From Bacteroides zoogleoformans (GTDB lineage Bacteria; Bacteroidota; Bacteroidia; Bacteroidales; Bacteroidaceae): DNA of 64,000 nucleotides. Numbering within the stretch: position 1 is the stretch's first letter; every line of letters begins with the position of its first letter. Positions 18,276 to 27,404 of this stretch are shown piece by piece. The position numbers and the translations under genes were made by a program. Under the pieces are notes generated by a model. It was not told the DNA's origin, ran no database searches, and worked only from the letters and a program-made list of their open reading frames with translations. The stretch covers positions 785,001 to 849,000 of the forward strand of contig NZ_CP027231.1 of assembly GCF_002998435.1 (NCBI RefSeq), read 5' to 3'.

Positions 18276-21200
18276 TCAAGCTTTATCTTCTTCGACCGGC
18301 ATTGTCAGAATCTCCTGAAGCACCCGGACAGCTTCTTCCACGGTACTCACGTCCTTCACCGACATGCTACGCCTGTTGTTCTGCTCGCGCAAGTCGCAAC
18401 GACGCGTATACTTCATCATATAGGCAATCATCTTGCCGAATGCCTGACTTTGAAAGTATGGGCTATCCGGATTGGATACGAAGAACATCGACATCCTGCC
18501 CCCCTTCAGGAACACTTTCTCCACGCCAAGACGTACGGCAAGACGACGGAGCGATACGATGCGCAACAGTTCTTCCGTTTCGGGAGGAACCGGACCAAAG
18601 CGGTCTTCGAGACGATAACGAAAGGCCTCCACATCCTTATCAAGCGTCAGTCCGTCCAACTCGCGATAAAGCAACATGCGATCGCTACTGCCCGTAACAT
18701 AGTCGGCAGGCAACAACAGTTCCAGATCACTCTCCACCTGACACTCATCTACAAACTGTTCGCCACTGATGATTCCTCCGTCTGTTTTCAATTCTTCGGC
18801 ATAGAGGTCGGCAAACTCATCGATCTTCAGTTCATGTACCGCTTCCGAAAGAATCTTCTGGTAAGTCTCGTAGCCCAAATCGGCGATAAATCCACTCTGC
18901 TCAGCACCCAGCATATTGCCAGCTCCGCGGATGTCGAGGTCTTGCATGGCGATGTGGATGCCGCTGCCCAAATCGGAAAAGTTCTCAATGGCTTGCAAGC
19001 GGCGTTTAGCTTCCGACGTTAGAGAAGACAGAGGAGGTGCCAGCAAGTAACAAAAAGCCTTTTTGTTGCTGCGCCCCACCCGTCCCCGCATCTGATGCAA
19101 ATCACTCAAACCGAAGTTCTGTGCCTGATTGATGATGATGGTGTTGGCGTTGGGGATGTCAATGCCACTCTCTATGATGGTGGTGGCAAGCAGCACATCG
19201 TAATCGTAGTTTACAAAGTCGAATATCACCTTCTCAAGTTCTGCCGGTTCCATCTGTCCATGCCCGATACAAACACGACAGTCGGGTATACGACGCTCAA
19301 TCATCATTTTCAGCTCCATCAGGTTAGAGATGCGATTATTGACGAAAAACACCTGCCCGTTACGGCTCATCTCGAAGTTGATGGCATCGGCAATGACCTC
19401 TTCGTTAAAGGTATGCACTTCCGTCTGAATGGGATAGCGGTTGGGCGGCGGGGTCTGTATAACACTCAAATCTCGTGCCCCCATCAATGAGAATTGTAAA
19501 GTACGGGGAATAGGTGTAGCGGTCATGGTCAGCGTATCAACGTTGACCTTGAGCTGACGCAGCTTTTCCTTGACAGATACACCGAACTTCTGTTCCTCAT
19601 CAATGATCAGCAAGCCAAGATCTTTGAATTTCACGTCTTTACCCAAGATGCGGTGAGTGCCGATAAGGATGTTCACTTCTCCCTCGGAAAGCCCTTTCAC
19701 CACAGCTTTAGTCTGTGCAGAAGTGCGCGCACGGCTCAAATATTCCACCCTGCAAGGCAGTCCGTTCAGGCGTTCCTTGAAGGTCTGGAAATGCTGATAA
19801 GCCAGTACTGTTGTAGGAACCAGCACGGCCACCTGCTTATTGTCAGCCACAGCTTTGAAGGCCGCACGCACCGCCACCTCCGTTTTGCCGAAGCCCACAT
19901 CACCGCAAACCAGCCTGTCCATCGGACGGGCGCTCTCCATATCCGCTTTTACATCAGCGGTGGCTTTGCTTTGGTCGGGCGTATCTTCGTAGATAAAGGA
20001 TGCTTCCAACTCCCGTTGCAGGAAGCTGTCCGGACTATAGCTGAAACCTTTTTCCTCACGACGTTGCGAATAGAGCTTAATCAGGTCGCGGGCAATATCT
20101 TTAATCTTTGTTTTGGTGCGGTCTTTTAGTTTCTCCCAAGCGCCGGTGCCAAGCTTATTCAGGCGGGGAGGCTCTCCCTCTTTCCCCTTATACTTAGAGA
20201 CTTTATGCAACGAATGGATGGAAACAAACACCACATCCTCATTCTGATAGACCAGCTTCATCACCTCTTGCGTGGTATCTCCATTGGGGATGCGCACCAA
20301 TCCGGCAAAACGTCCCACGCCATGGTCGGTATGTACGACGTAATCTCCCGAAGCAAACTGATTCAACTCTTTCAGAGAGAGAGCTACCTTTCCACTACGA
20401 GCCTTGTCGCTCTTCAGATTGTACTTATGAAAGCGGTCGAATAGTTGGTGGTCAGTGAAGATACAGAGACGCAGCGTGTGGTCGGAAAAACCTTCGTGCA
20501 AAGTACGCTCCACGGCAATAAAAGAAACATTGTCGCCCCGGTCATCAAAGATAGCCCGAATACGGTCGGTTTGTTTAATACTGTCACTACATATATATAA
20601 GGTGTAGCCATTCTTCATGTACTCTTTAAACGAATCGACCACCAAGTCGAAGTTTTTATGGAAGATGGGTTGTGCAACGGTATCGAAGGTGATAGTTGCG
20701 TCCGGCATACCGGTAGGCTTATTGCCAAACTCCATCCGACGAAAATCAAGTGCTCGCAACGTAAACTCACCGCCATCTATCAACTTATCCTCCGGCATGA
20801 CGATTCTGTTCTCTTCGGTCTCGCGGGCAGCGATGGCTTGTGGAGAGAGCGCTTCTTCATACACCGTCTGTATGCGTTCGCGCAACCAAAGGAAATCACG
20901 CATCGCCAATACGGTATCAGGCTGGAGAAAATCAAGAAACGACACCATGCCGCCGTTACCGCCTTGTTCCAAGCTCCGACTTAAGTCCGGCACAATCAGT
21001 ATGTTCTCTTTCTTTGCTTTGGAAAGCTGTGTCTCCACCTCGAACGTGCGGATGCTTTCCACCTCGTCTCCAAAGAAGTCGATACGGAAAGGATATTCTG
21101 AAGAAAAAGAAAAGACATCGATGATGCTGCCGCGCACGGCATATTGTCCGGGTTCATATACATAATCCACATACGAGAAGCCATAGCTGCGCAACACCTC

Positions 21201-21674
21201 TGTTACAAAGTCCATGTCCACCCGCTCGCCCACATTCAGTTTCAGGGTCTTCTCGTCCAATTCTTGGTGTGAAACCACCTTCTCGGCCAAAGCATCCGGA
21301 TAAGTGACCACGCAAAGCCTCTCTTCTTTCTTCTGCAACCGACCCAGAACTTCCGTGCGCAGAATCTCGTTTGCCGCATCCTTCTGCCCATACTTGATGG
21401 CACGGCGAAAAGACGATGGAAAGAACATCACCCGTTCCGTGCCCAATATCTGCGTCAAGTCATGGTAAAAGTATCCGGCCTCTTCCAAGTCACCCAGGAT
21501 AAAAACGAACGGCGCCTCTCTCCGTTCTACCAATGCGGATGAAAAAAGTGAAGCCGCAGAAGCACATAAACCTCCGCAATACAAATGTCGGACAGAAATA
21601 TTTTCGAGTAGTTTGCTCATCCCCTCTACATTGGGATGGGCTGCATAAAGCTGTTGCAGTTCGGTGATAGTCAT
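18276..21674 (-). CDS. mfd: transcription-repair coupling factor Mfd
   Basis: A 1,132-aa DNA translocase that removes stalled RNA polymerase and recruits UvrA. The order of domains is the UvrB-like N-terminal part (about 1-320), the RNA-polymerase-interaction CarD-like domain (about 445-520, SGDYVVHTDHGVGRFAGL), superfamily-2 helicase lobes with Walker A GDVGFGKTEV and DEEQ box (IIDEEQKFGV), TRG-like motif region, and the C-terminal D7 domain (about 980-1120). The start at 21674 was chosen because a -7 box at 21699-21706 lies just upstream and would overlap the longer frame. Length is normal for the family. Confidence 0.97.
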   Translation of the reverse strand: MTITELQQLYAAHPNVEGMSKLLENISVRHLYCGGLCASAASLFSSALVERREAPFVFILGDLEEAGYFYHDLTQILGTERVMFFPSSFRRAIKYGQKDAANEILRTEVLGRLQKKEERLCVVTYPDALAEKVVSHQELDEKTLKLNVGERVDMDFVTEVLRSYGFSYVDYVYEPGQYAVRGSIIDVFSFSSEYPFRIDFFGDEVESIRTFEVETQLSKAKKENILIVPDLSRSLEQGGNGGMVSFLDFLQPDTVLAMRDFLWLRERIQTVYEEALSPQAIAARETEENRIVMPEDKLIDGGEFTLRALDFRRMEFGNKPTGMPDATITFDTVAQPIFHKNFDLVVDSFKEYMKNGYTLYICSDSIKQTDRIRAIFDDRGDNVSFIAVERTLHEGFSDHTLRLCIFTDHQLFDRFHKYNLKSDKARSGKVALSLKELNQFASGDYVVHTDHGVGRFAGLVRIPNGDTTQEVMKLVYQNEDVVFVSIHSLHKVSKYKGKEGEPPRLNKLGTGAWEKLKDRTKTKIKDIARDLIKLYSQRREEKGFSYSPDSFLQRELEASFIYEDTPDQSKATADVKADMESARPMDRLVCGDVGFGKTEVAVRAAFKAVADNKQVAVLVPTTVLAYQHFQTFKERLNGLPCRVEYLSRARTSAQTKAVVKGLSEGEVNILIGTHRILGKDVKFKDLGLLIIDEEQKFGVSVKEKLRQLKVNVDTLTMTATPIPRTLQFSLMGARDLSVIQTPPPNRYPIQTEVHTFNEEVIADAINFEMSRNGQVFFVNNRISNLMELKMMIERRIPDCRVCIGHGQMEPAELEKVIFDFVNYDYDVLLATTIIESGIDIPNANTIIINQAQNFGLSDLHQMRGRVGRSNKKAFCYLLAPPLSSLTSEAKRRLQAIENFSDLGSGIHIAMQDLDIRGAGNMLGAEQSGFIADLGYETYQKILSEAVHELKIDEFADLYAEELKTDGGIISGEQFVDECQVESDLELLLPADYVTGSSDRMLLYRELDGLTLDKDVEAFRYRLEDRFGPVPPETEELLRIVSLRRLAVRLGVEKVFLKGGRMSMFFVSNPDSPYFQSQAFGKMIAYMMKYTRRCDLREQNNRRSMSVKDVSTVEEAVRVLQEILTMPVEEDKA

Positions 21675-21698
21675 TATAATCCGGTGATAAATCCGATG

Positions 21699-21706
21699 CA
21701 AAATTA
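21699..21706 (-). promoter_or_regulatory. -7 box of mfd
   Basis: On the minus strand TAATTTTG matches TAnnTTTG, 24 nt upstream of the ATG at 21674. No good -33 box is seen. Confidence 0.5.
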
Positions 21707-21891
21707 CATAAATTATCCATAGAGGTTGTTCTATTTCTGTTTTTAATTATCCACTGAAGTTCCGATTAGGATTATTCCGGCCTTTAGTTCATCTTAGTCC
21801 CATTCAGCGAAGCGGGGTCTAATAAAAACTTAAAAAAATAAATTCACAACAGATTCTTATTTATAAATGACAAAAAAGCATTACATTTGTT

Positions 21892-21899
21892 TTCAGTAA
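21892..21899 (+). promoter_or_regulatory. -7 box of the mannosyltransferase-pyrC operon
   Basis: TACATTTG, 22 nt upstream of the ATG at 21922, matches TAnnTTTG. It is divergent from the mfd promoter across a 247-bp intergenic region with no other visible feature. Confidence 0.55.
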
Positions 21900-21921
21900 C
21901 AACCCACACACACAGTTGAAT

Positions 21922-22698
21922 ATGCAAACATCAGACAGCATTGTTATTATCCCCACCTACAATGAACGGGAAAATATAGAAAACATCATACGTGCCGTAT
22001 TTGCGCTGGAACATGGTTTTCACATTCTTGTCATCGAAGACGGTTCGCCGGACGGAACGGCTAACATTGTCAAATCATTGCAACAAGAATTTCCCGAACG
22101 TCTCTTCATGATAGAGCGTAAGGGGAAATTAGGATTGGGCACAGCCTATATAGCCGGATTCAAATGGGCTTTGCAGCATCGCTACGAATATGTGTTCGAG
22201 ATGGATGCGGACTTCAGCCACAACCCGCAGGATCTGCCACGTCTCTACCAGGCTTGTTCCGAGGAGGGAGCCGATGTAGCCATCGGTTCGCGCTATGTCA
22301 GTGGAGTCAACGTGGTGAACTGGCCTATGGGACGTGTACTGATGTCTTATTTCGCCTCCAAATATGTGCGTCTCATCACTGCCCTGCCTATCCATGACAC
22401 TACCGCGGGCTTTGTATGCTACCGCAGCCATGTATTGAAAACCATCGACTTGGACAGTATCCGCTTCAAGGGATACGCCTTCCAGATAGAAATGAAGTTT
22501 ACCGCCTACAAATGCGGCTTCCGGATAAAAGAAGTGCCCGTCATCTTCATCAATCGCGAGCTGGGCACCTCTAAGATGAACAGCAGCATCTTCGGCGAGG
22601 CCGTCTTCGGCGTCATCCGCCTGAAGTGGAGCAGCTTCTTCCGCAAGTATCCCGCGAATAAAGAATCGGAAAAGGGAAAAGAGACAGAAAGAATATGA
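21922..22698 (+). CDS. polyprenol monophosphomannose synthase (GT2)
   Basis: A 258-aa cytoplasmic-face glycosyltransferase of family GT2, similar to dolichol-phosphate mannosyltransferase (Dpm1/Ppm1). It transfers mannose from GDP-mannose to a polyprenyl phosphate. Visible motifs are IVIIPTYNERENI at the N-terminus, EDGSPDGT, the metal-binding DxD in EMDADFSHNP, and HDTTAGFVCYR. There are no C-terminal membrane helices, as in the single-domain members. ATG at 21922 was preferred over a TTG 6 nt upstream. Its stop overlaps the pyrC start by 4 nt (ATGA), so the two are translationally coupled. Confidence 0.9.
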   Translation: MQTSDSIVIIPTYNERENIENIIRAVFALEHGFHILVIEDGSPDGTANIVKSLQQEFPERLFMIERKGKLGLGTAYIAGFKWALQHRYEYVFEMDADFSHNPQDLPRLYQACSEEGADVAIGSRYVSGVNVVNWPMGRVLMSYFASKYVRLITALPIHDTTAGFVCYRSHVLKTIDLDSIRFKGYAFQIEMKFTAYKCGFRIKEVPVIFINRELGTSKMNSSIFGEAVFGVIRLKWSSFFRKYPANKESEKGKETERI

Positions 22699-24038
22699 AA
22701 AGAACACTGATACATAACGCCACCATCGTCAACGAAGGACAATCCGTCCGGGGTTCCGTAGTCATGGAGAACGGACGCATCGCCGAAGTGCTGACTGACA
22801 TGAAGCCGCTCCATGCACCTTGTGACGAGATTATAGACGCCGCGGGATGCTATCTGCTGCCAGGCATCATCGACGACCACGTACACTTCCGCGACCCGGG
22901 ACTGACGCACAAAGCCGACATCCTGACCGAGAGCCGCGCGGCCGCCGCAGGAGGTGTTACCTCCATCATGGATATGCCCAACACCAATCCACCGACCGTC
23001 ACCCTCGATGCATTGGAAGCCAAGCTCGACTTGCTGAACGAGAAGTGCATCGTAAACCATTCCTGCTACTTCGGCGCCACAAACAGCAACTACAAGGATT
23101 TCCACAAGCTGGACAAGCGTCGTGTTTGCGGCGTCAAGTTGTTCATGGGTTCCAGCACCGGGAACATGCTGGTGGACAAAATAAACAGCCTGCAACACAT
23201 CTTCAACGGGACGGACATGCTCATTGCCACGCATTGCGAAGACCCCGCCATCGTCAAAGAGAACACAGCCAAATACAAGGCCATGTACGCCGAAGAGGAT
23301 GATGTGCCCATCGGCAAACACCCGAGCATTCGCTCCACGGCGGCATGTTACGCTTCTTCCGCTCTGGCCGTGCAACTGGCCCGACAGGCAGGCGCACGGT
23401 TGCACATCCTGCACATCTCCACTGCCAAGGAGCTCCGACTGTTCCAAAGCGTCCCCCTGGCAGAAAAGCGTATCACGGCCGAAGCGTGTATCGCCCATCT
23501 CTTCTACTCCCTCGGCGACTATCGCACGCTGGGCACTCGCATCAAGTGCAACCCTGCCATCAAGAGGAAAAGCGACCGAGATGCCCTGCGTGCAGCCGTC
23601 AACTCCGGCTTGATAGACGTCATTGCCACCGACCACGCCCCGCACCTGCTTGCCGATAAAGAAGGCGGCGCACTGAAGGCTGCATCGGGCATGCCCATGA
23701 TACAGTTTTCTCTTGTCAGCATGCTCCAATTGGTTGACGAAGGCGTCTTCACGCTCGAAACCATCGTGGAGAAGATGTGCCATGCCCCCGCCGAAATCTA
23801 CCGCATCGCCGAACGCGGCTATATCCGCCAAGGTTATCGGGCCGACCTTGTGTTGGTACGCCCCGACACCCCATGGGAAGTAACCACCGACAAGATTCTG
23901 AGCCGATGCGGTTGGAGTCCGATGGAGGGTCGCACCTTCCACTGGAAAGTGGAAAAGACCTTCGCCAACGGACACCTTATTTATAATGACGACACCGTGG
24001 ATGAAACCTACCGTGGCGAAGAACTAAGATTCAACTAA
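22695..24038 (+). CDS. pyrC: dihydroorotase
   Basis: A 447-aa amidohydrolase catalysing the third step of pyrimidine synthesis (carbamoyl-aspartate to dihydroorotate). It is of the long, class I type: DDHVHFRDPG carries the metal ligands His62 and His64, and further metal-site segments are HCEDP, HILHIST and the catalytic Asp in IATDHAPH. It overlaps the upstream mannosyltransferase by ATGA. The strong codon bias here produces a long antisense frame that is not a gene. Confidence 0.95.
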   Translation: MKRTLIHNATIVNEGQSVRGSVVMENGRIAEVLTDMKPLHAPCDEIIDAAGCYLLPGIIDDHVHFRDPGLTHKADILTESRAAAAGGVTSIMDMPNTNPPTVTLDALEAKLDLLNEKCIVNHSCYFGATNSNYKDFHKLDKRRVCGVKLFMGSSTGNMLVDKINSLQHIFNGTDMLIATHCEDPAIVKENTAKYKAMYAEEDDVPIGKHPSIRSTAACYASSALAVQLARQAGARLHILHISTAKELRLFQSVPLAEKRITAEACIAHLFYSLGDYRTLGTRIKCNPAIKRKSDRDALRAAVNSGLIDVIATDHAPHLLADKEGGALKAASGMPMIQFSLVSMLQLVDEGVFTLETIVEKMCHAPAEIYRIAERGYIRQGYRADLVLVRPDTPWEVTTDKILSRCGWSPMEGRTFHWKVEKTFANGHLIYNDDTVDETYRGEELRFN

Positions 24039-24057
24039 AAAAAGACCAAGATTGCAC

Positions 24058-24981
24058 ATGAACGAACCCATCCCCGCACCGACTCACGGTGTCCTCTCCT
24101 ACCGTGTACACGAAACGGCTTCTTACATCAACTGGATTTACTTCTTTCACGCATGGGGATTTCAGCCACGCTTTGCTGCCATTGCCGACATTCACGGATG
24201 CGATTCCTGCCGCGCCATGTGGTTGGCCTCCTTTCCCGAAGAAGAGCGCGCCAAGGCTGCCGAAGCCATGCAGTTGTTCAAGGAAGCAAACAGAATGCTC
24301 GACCGATTGGACGAAGCAATCACCATCCGGTGCGTCTTCAGACTCTGCCGGGCCAATGCCGACGGCGACAACCTGCTGATAGACGGAACAACGTTCCCCT
24401 TGCTCCGGCAACAGACGCCACATTCCGACGACAGTCCGTTTCTCTGCCTGAGCGACTTCATACGACCGCTTTCCTCCGGCATCCCTGACACCATAGGGCT
24501 TTTTGCCTCTTCCATCAGCTCGGAGGATACCGAGAAATACTACAAAGACGACCCCTACAAACATCTCCTCGTACAGACATTGTCGGACCGGCTTGCCGAA
24601 GCCGGCACGGAGAAGTTGCACGAGTATGTGCGCAAGCAGGCATGGGGATACGCTCCCGATGAGTCCCTCTCCATGCCCGAACTATTGAAAGAGGAGTATC
24701 AAGGCATCCGTCCCGCTGTGGGCTATCCCTCACTGCCCGACCAGTCCGTCAACTTCCTGCTGGACACACTGCTCGACATGAAGCAAATCGGCATCACCCT
24801 GACCGAGAACGGCGCCATGCACCCTCATGCCTCTGTCTGCGGCTTGATGCTGGCGCATCCCGCTTCCCGCTATTTCGCCGTAGGCAAAATAGGAGAAGAC
24901 CAGTTGGAAGACTATGCCCGCCGACGCGGAATGCCGGTGAAAGAAATGCGGAAATTCCTTGCGGCCAATCTCTCCAAGTAG
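24058..24981 (+). CDS. stand-alone methionine synthase (MetH) reactivation domain
   Basis: A 307-aa protein corresponding to the C-terminal AdoMet-binding activation domain of cobalamin-dependent methionine synthase. The AdoMet-contact signature RPAVGYP (residues 218-224, followed by SLPDQS) matches the MetH RPAxGYP motif, and a helical segment with AEAGTEKLHEYVRKQAWGY precedes it. The N-terminal roughly 130 residues are also as in this domain. The homocysteine, folate and cobalamin modules are absent, so it should act in trans on a shortened MetH encoded elsewhere. A split arrangement is known in Thermotoga. It follows pyrC by 19 nt. ATG at 24058 was preferred over a TTG at 24052. Confidence 0.88.
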   Translation: MNEPIPAPTHGVLSYRVHETASYINWIYFFHAWGFQPRFAAIADIHGCDSCRAMWLASFPEEERAKAAEAMQLFKEANRMLDRLDEAITIRCVFRLCRANADGDNLLIDGTTFPLLRQQTPHSDDSPFLCLSDFIRPLSSGIPDTIGLFASSISSEDTEKYYKDDPYKHLLVQTLSDRLAEAGTEKLHEYVRKQAWGYAPDESLSMPELLKEEYQGIRPAVGYPSLPDQSVNFLLDTLLDMKQIGITLTENGAMHPHASVCGLMLAHPASRYFAVGKIGEDQLEDYARRRGMPVKEMRKFLAANLSK

Positions 24982-25090
24982 AAAATGTATAAAGTAGCCG
25001 ACAAACAGTTTATAGCTGTTTTGGAAACTGTGATTAATCTCCTTTCCTTACGACTCATAGTGTATAAAAATCCGAAAGAAGTTTGCGAAA

Positions 25091-25576
25091 ATGGAAAATA
25101 CAGAACAAGAGTTCGTCTCCATGGTAAAGGAGTATGAGCGTGTCATATACAAAGTGTGCTATATATACACTACGCCCAATGCCACCCTCAACGACTTGTA
25201 TCAGGAAGTGGTACTCAACTTGTGGAAGGCCTTTCCTAAGTTCCGAAAAGAGTGTAAAATCTCAACTTGGATTTATCGCATCGCACTGAACACGTGCATC
25301 AGCTTTATCCGAAAAGAGAAGAACATCCCCGAAATAGTCTCTCTCACCTACGAGGTTGACCGAGTAGAGGAAAGCGACGAAACACAAGAAATGCTGAGAC
25401 AACTCTATCGGATGATAAACCGACTGGGACAATTGGAGAAATCCATTATTCTGCTTTATCTGGAAGATAAAAGCTATGAAGAGATTGCCGAAATCACCGG
25501 ACTAACCGTGACAAACGTTGCCACAAAACTCAGTCGAATCAAAGAAAAACTAAGAAAAATGAACAAGGAGAACTGA
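25091..25576 (+). CDS. ECF-type sigma factor
   Basis: A 161-aa sigma-70 family protein with region 2 at about 8-75 (LNDLYQEVVLNLWKAFPKFRKE, then STWIYRIALNTCISFIRKE) and region 4 at about 105-158 (YEEIAEITGLTVTNVATKLSRIKEKL-like helix-turn-helix). It is the first gene of a three-gene operon with a multi-pass membrane protein and a phosphoesterase, spaced by 3 nt and then overlapping. The membrane protein is the probable anti-sigma factor. It is unrelated in arrangement to the SusCD-linked sigma factor at 4516. Confidence 0.92.
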   Translation: MENTEQEFVSMVKEYERVIYKVCYIYTTPNATLNDLYQEVVLNLWKAFPKFRKECKISTWIYRIALNTCISFIRKEKNIPEIVSLTYEVDRVEESDETQEMLRQLYRMINRLGQLEKSIILLYLEDKSYEEIAEITGLTVTNVATKLSRIKEKLRKMNKEN

Positions 25577-25579
25577 TAT

Positions 25580-26206
25580 ATGGAACTGGATGAATTGAAA
25601 AAATCATGGAATGCACTGGACGAGCAGCTACAGAAAAAAAAGGTTGCCGATGAAAAGCAGATAGAAAAGTTAATTGCCGGATACAAAGAAAAGACCCTGA
25701 GAAGTATGGGACGCCTCGCCATCATACAACGCTTTTCCATCGGCATGGGAGCATTGGCATTGTTCATTATTCTATTGGCGTGGTTGTCACTGCCGGCTCT
25801 CGGCGTCAACGAACATACTCAAAGCAAAATGACCGTTTTCCTTCTGTTTCTTACGGCCAGTATCCTATCAGGCATGTGGTGGGACCGGAAAACTTATCGT
25901 TGGAACAAAGCCACGCACGTTGATGAGATGAGCGTTGCCGAAGTCAGCCGCCGCACTACAGTTTTCCGCCAATGGATCCAATATGAAGTAGTAGCCATTT
26001 CTGTATGGATTGTACTGTTTAATGCCCTGAGTTATTGGATGATGGGGTATCATTTGAAACCTATCGGACGGCAAATGCTGCTGATTGCTTTTCTTGCAGC
26101 AATCAATGCCGCAATCATCTACTTCCTCTACAAGAAACTTATCTACAAACATCTGAATAATATTAGAAAGAACATAGAAGAACTGAAAGACGTATGTACC
26201 GAATAA
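25580..26206 (+). CDS. multi-pass membrane protein, probable anti-sigma partner
   Basis: A 208-aa protein with an N-terminal cytoplasmic helix (about residues 1-45, LDELKKSWNALDEQLQKKK) and four predicted membrane segments at about 50-72, 84-100, 135-153 and 160-182, plus a charged C-terminal helix. I recognise no catalytic motif. It follows the ECF sigma gene by 3 nt and overlaps the next gene by 13 nt, so all three are coexpressed. An anti-sigma role is inferred from the position and the soluble N-terminal helix only. Confidence 0.7.
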   Translation: MELDELKKSWNALDEQLQKKKVADEKQIEKLIAGYKEKTLRSMGRLAIIQRFSIGMGALALFIILLAWLSLPALGVNEHTQSKMTVFLLFLTASILSGMWWDRKTYRWNKATHVDEMSVAEVSRRTTVFRQWIQYEVVAISVWIVLFNALSYWMMGYHLKPIGRQMLLIAFLAAINAAIIYFLYKKLIYKHLNNIRKNIEELKDVCTE

Positions 26207-27363
26207 TTCTCATCTTGACCTTTTTTCTCTTCATCCCCGATATCTATATATACGGGATGTATATTGTAAAGAAAACCCGCAAGGCGCTTCTGCGCCTTGC
26301 TTATTGGATTCCCACCACATTATTGGTTGCAGGCTATGTCTACTTCATGATGCTGACGGGCGACAATGCAATGGCAAACCACACACAAGGCATAGGCAGA
26401 CTATCCATTATCACCCTGCTGATTATCCTTCCTAAAACGGTTTTCATGCTCTGTTCCTTGATAGGTGTCTTGGTGCATGCCGTTATCCGTCGCTGCCCCC
26501 GCAGCCCGTTTACCGCCATCGGACTGATATTGGCAATCATCGGATTTTTCAATATCCTTTACGGAACGCTTATAGGAACCACACGTTTCGAGACCAAAGA
26601 AATCGAATATCGTTCTGATACCTTACCCCAAGATTTCGATGGCTATCGTATCGTGCAGATTTCAGATATCCACATCGGAAGTTGGCAGGGCAATCCGGAA
26701 GCAATCGGACGCCTGATGGACAAAGTCAATGCCTTGAAGCCCGACCTCATCGTCTTCACCGGCGACCTCGTGAACCAACAAAGCCATGAGATAGACGGTT
26801 TTCAGGAGACGCTATCAAAACTGCATGCGCCGGACGGCGTTTTCTCCATCCTCGGAAACCATGATTACGGCGACTACTACCACTGGCCCTCCCCCCAAGC
26901 AAAAGAACAAGACCTTGCTTACCTCAAAGAGCAGCAAAAGGCAATGGGGTGGAAACTGCTGAACAATGAGCATGCCATACTTCATCATAAGACTGACAGC
27001 ATTGCGCTTATCGGTGTGGAGAACGACGGCGAACCTCCTTTCTCGCAACATGCCAACCTGTCGAAAGCCATAGAAGGAACCGATGGAATGTTCCGGATAT
27101 TGCTCAGCCATAACCCCAGCCACTGGAGGCGTGAAGTACTGCCGAAGTCGGATATTCCATTGATGCTGGCCGGGCATACCCATGCCATGCAAAGTATTTT
27201 TTTCGGGCACTCGCTCGCCGAGCTTATTTATCCCGAATGGGGCGGCATGTACTATGAAGGCAATCGCGCATTGTACGTCAATATAGGCATCGGATATGTA
27301 GGTCTTCCCTTCCGTTTCGGAGCATGGCCCGAAATCACAGCACTTACATTGCGCAAAAAATAA
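26194..27363 (+). CDS. membrane-anchored metallophosphoesterase
   Basis: A 389-aa protein with four membrane helices in the first roughly 125 residues, followed by a calcineurin-like phosphoesterase domain (about 145-380). All metal-binding motifs are visible: SDIHIG, GDLVN, GNHDY, the SHNP segment and AGHTHAMQ. This is the YkuE/YaeI-like group of membrane phosphoesterases. The substrate is unknown; a phospholipid or lipid A precursor is possible. It overlaps the upstream membrane protein gene and is part of the ECF operon. Confidence 0.88.
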   Translation: MYRIILILTFFLFIPDIYIYGMYIVKKTRKALLRLAYWIPTTLLVAGYVYFMMLTGDNAMANHTQGIGRLSIITLLIILPKTVFMLCSLIGVLVHAVIRRCPRSPFTAIGLILAIIGFFNILYGTLIGTTRFETKEIEYRSDTLPQDFDGYRIVQISDIHIGSWQGNPEAIGRLMDKVNALKPDLIVFTGDLVNQQSHEIDGFQETLSKLHAPDGVFSILGNHDYGDYYHWPSPQAKEQDLAYLKEQQKAMGWKLLNNEHAILHHKTDSIALIGVENDGEPPFSQHANLSKAIEGTDGMFRILLSHNPSHWRREVLPKSDIPLMLAGHTHAMQSIFFGHSLAELIYPEWGGMYYEGNRALYVNIGIGYVGLPFRFGAWPEITALTLRKK

Positions 27364-27374
27364 ATGATTAGTAT

Positions 27375-27382
27375 TATCTTTG
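27375..27382 (+). promoter_or_regulatory. -7 box of the acyltransferase gene
   Basis: TATCTTTG lies 22 nt upstream of the ATG at 27405. A TTG at 27349-27351 is 23 nt upstream, a little far for a -33 box. Confidence 0.5.
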
Positions 27383-27404
27383 TAACGACAAAAAACCTGC
27401 ATTT

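Noticed and set aside
18450..21165. Plus-strand open frames opposite mfd
   Set aside because: Shadows of the mfd coding strand, with no start signals and no domains.
22506..23975. Long minus-strand open frame (489 codons) opposite pyrC
   Set aside because: It is a mirror of GC-rich codon use in pyrC, has no recognisable domain, and lies fully antisense to a clear dihydroorotase.
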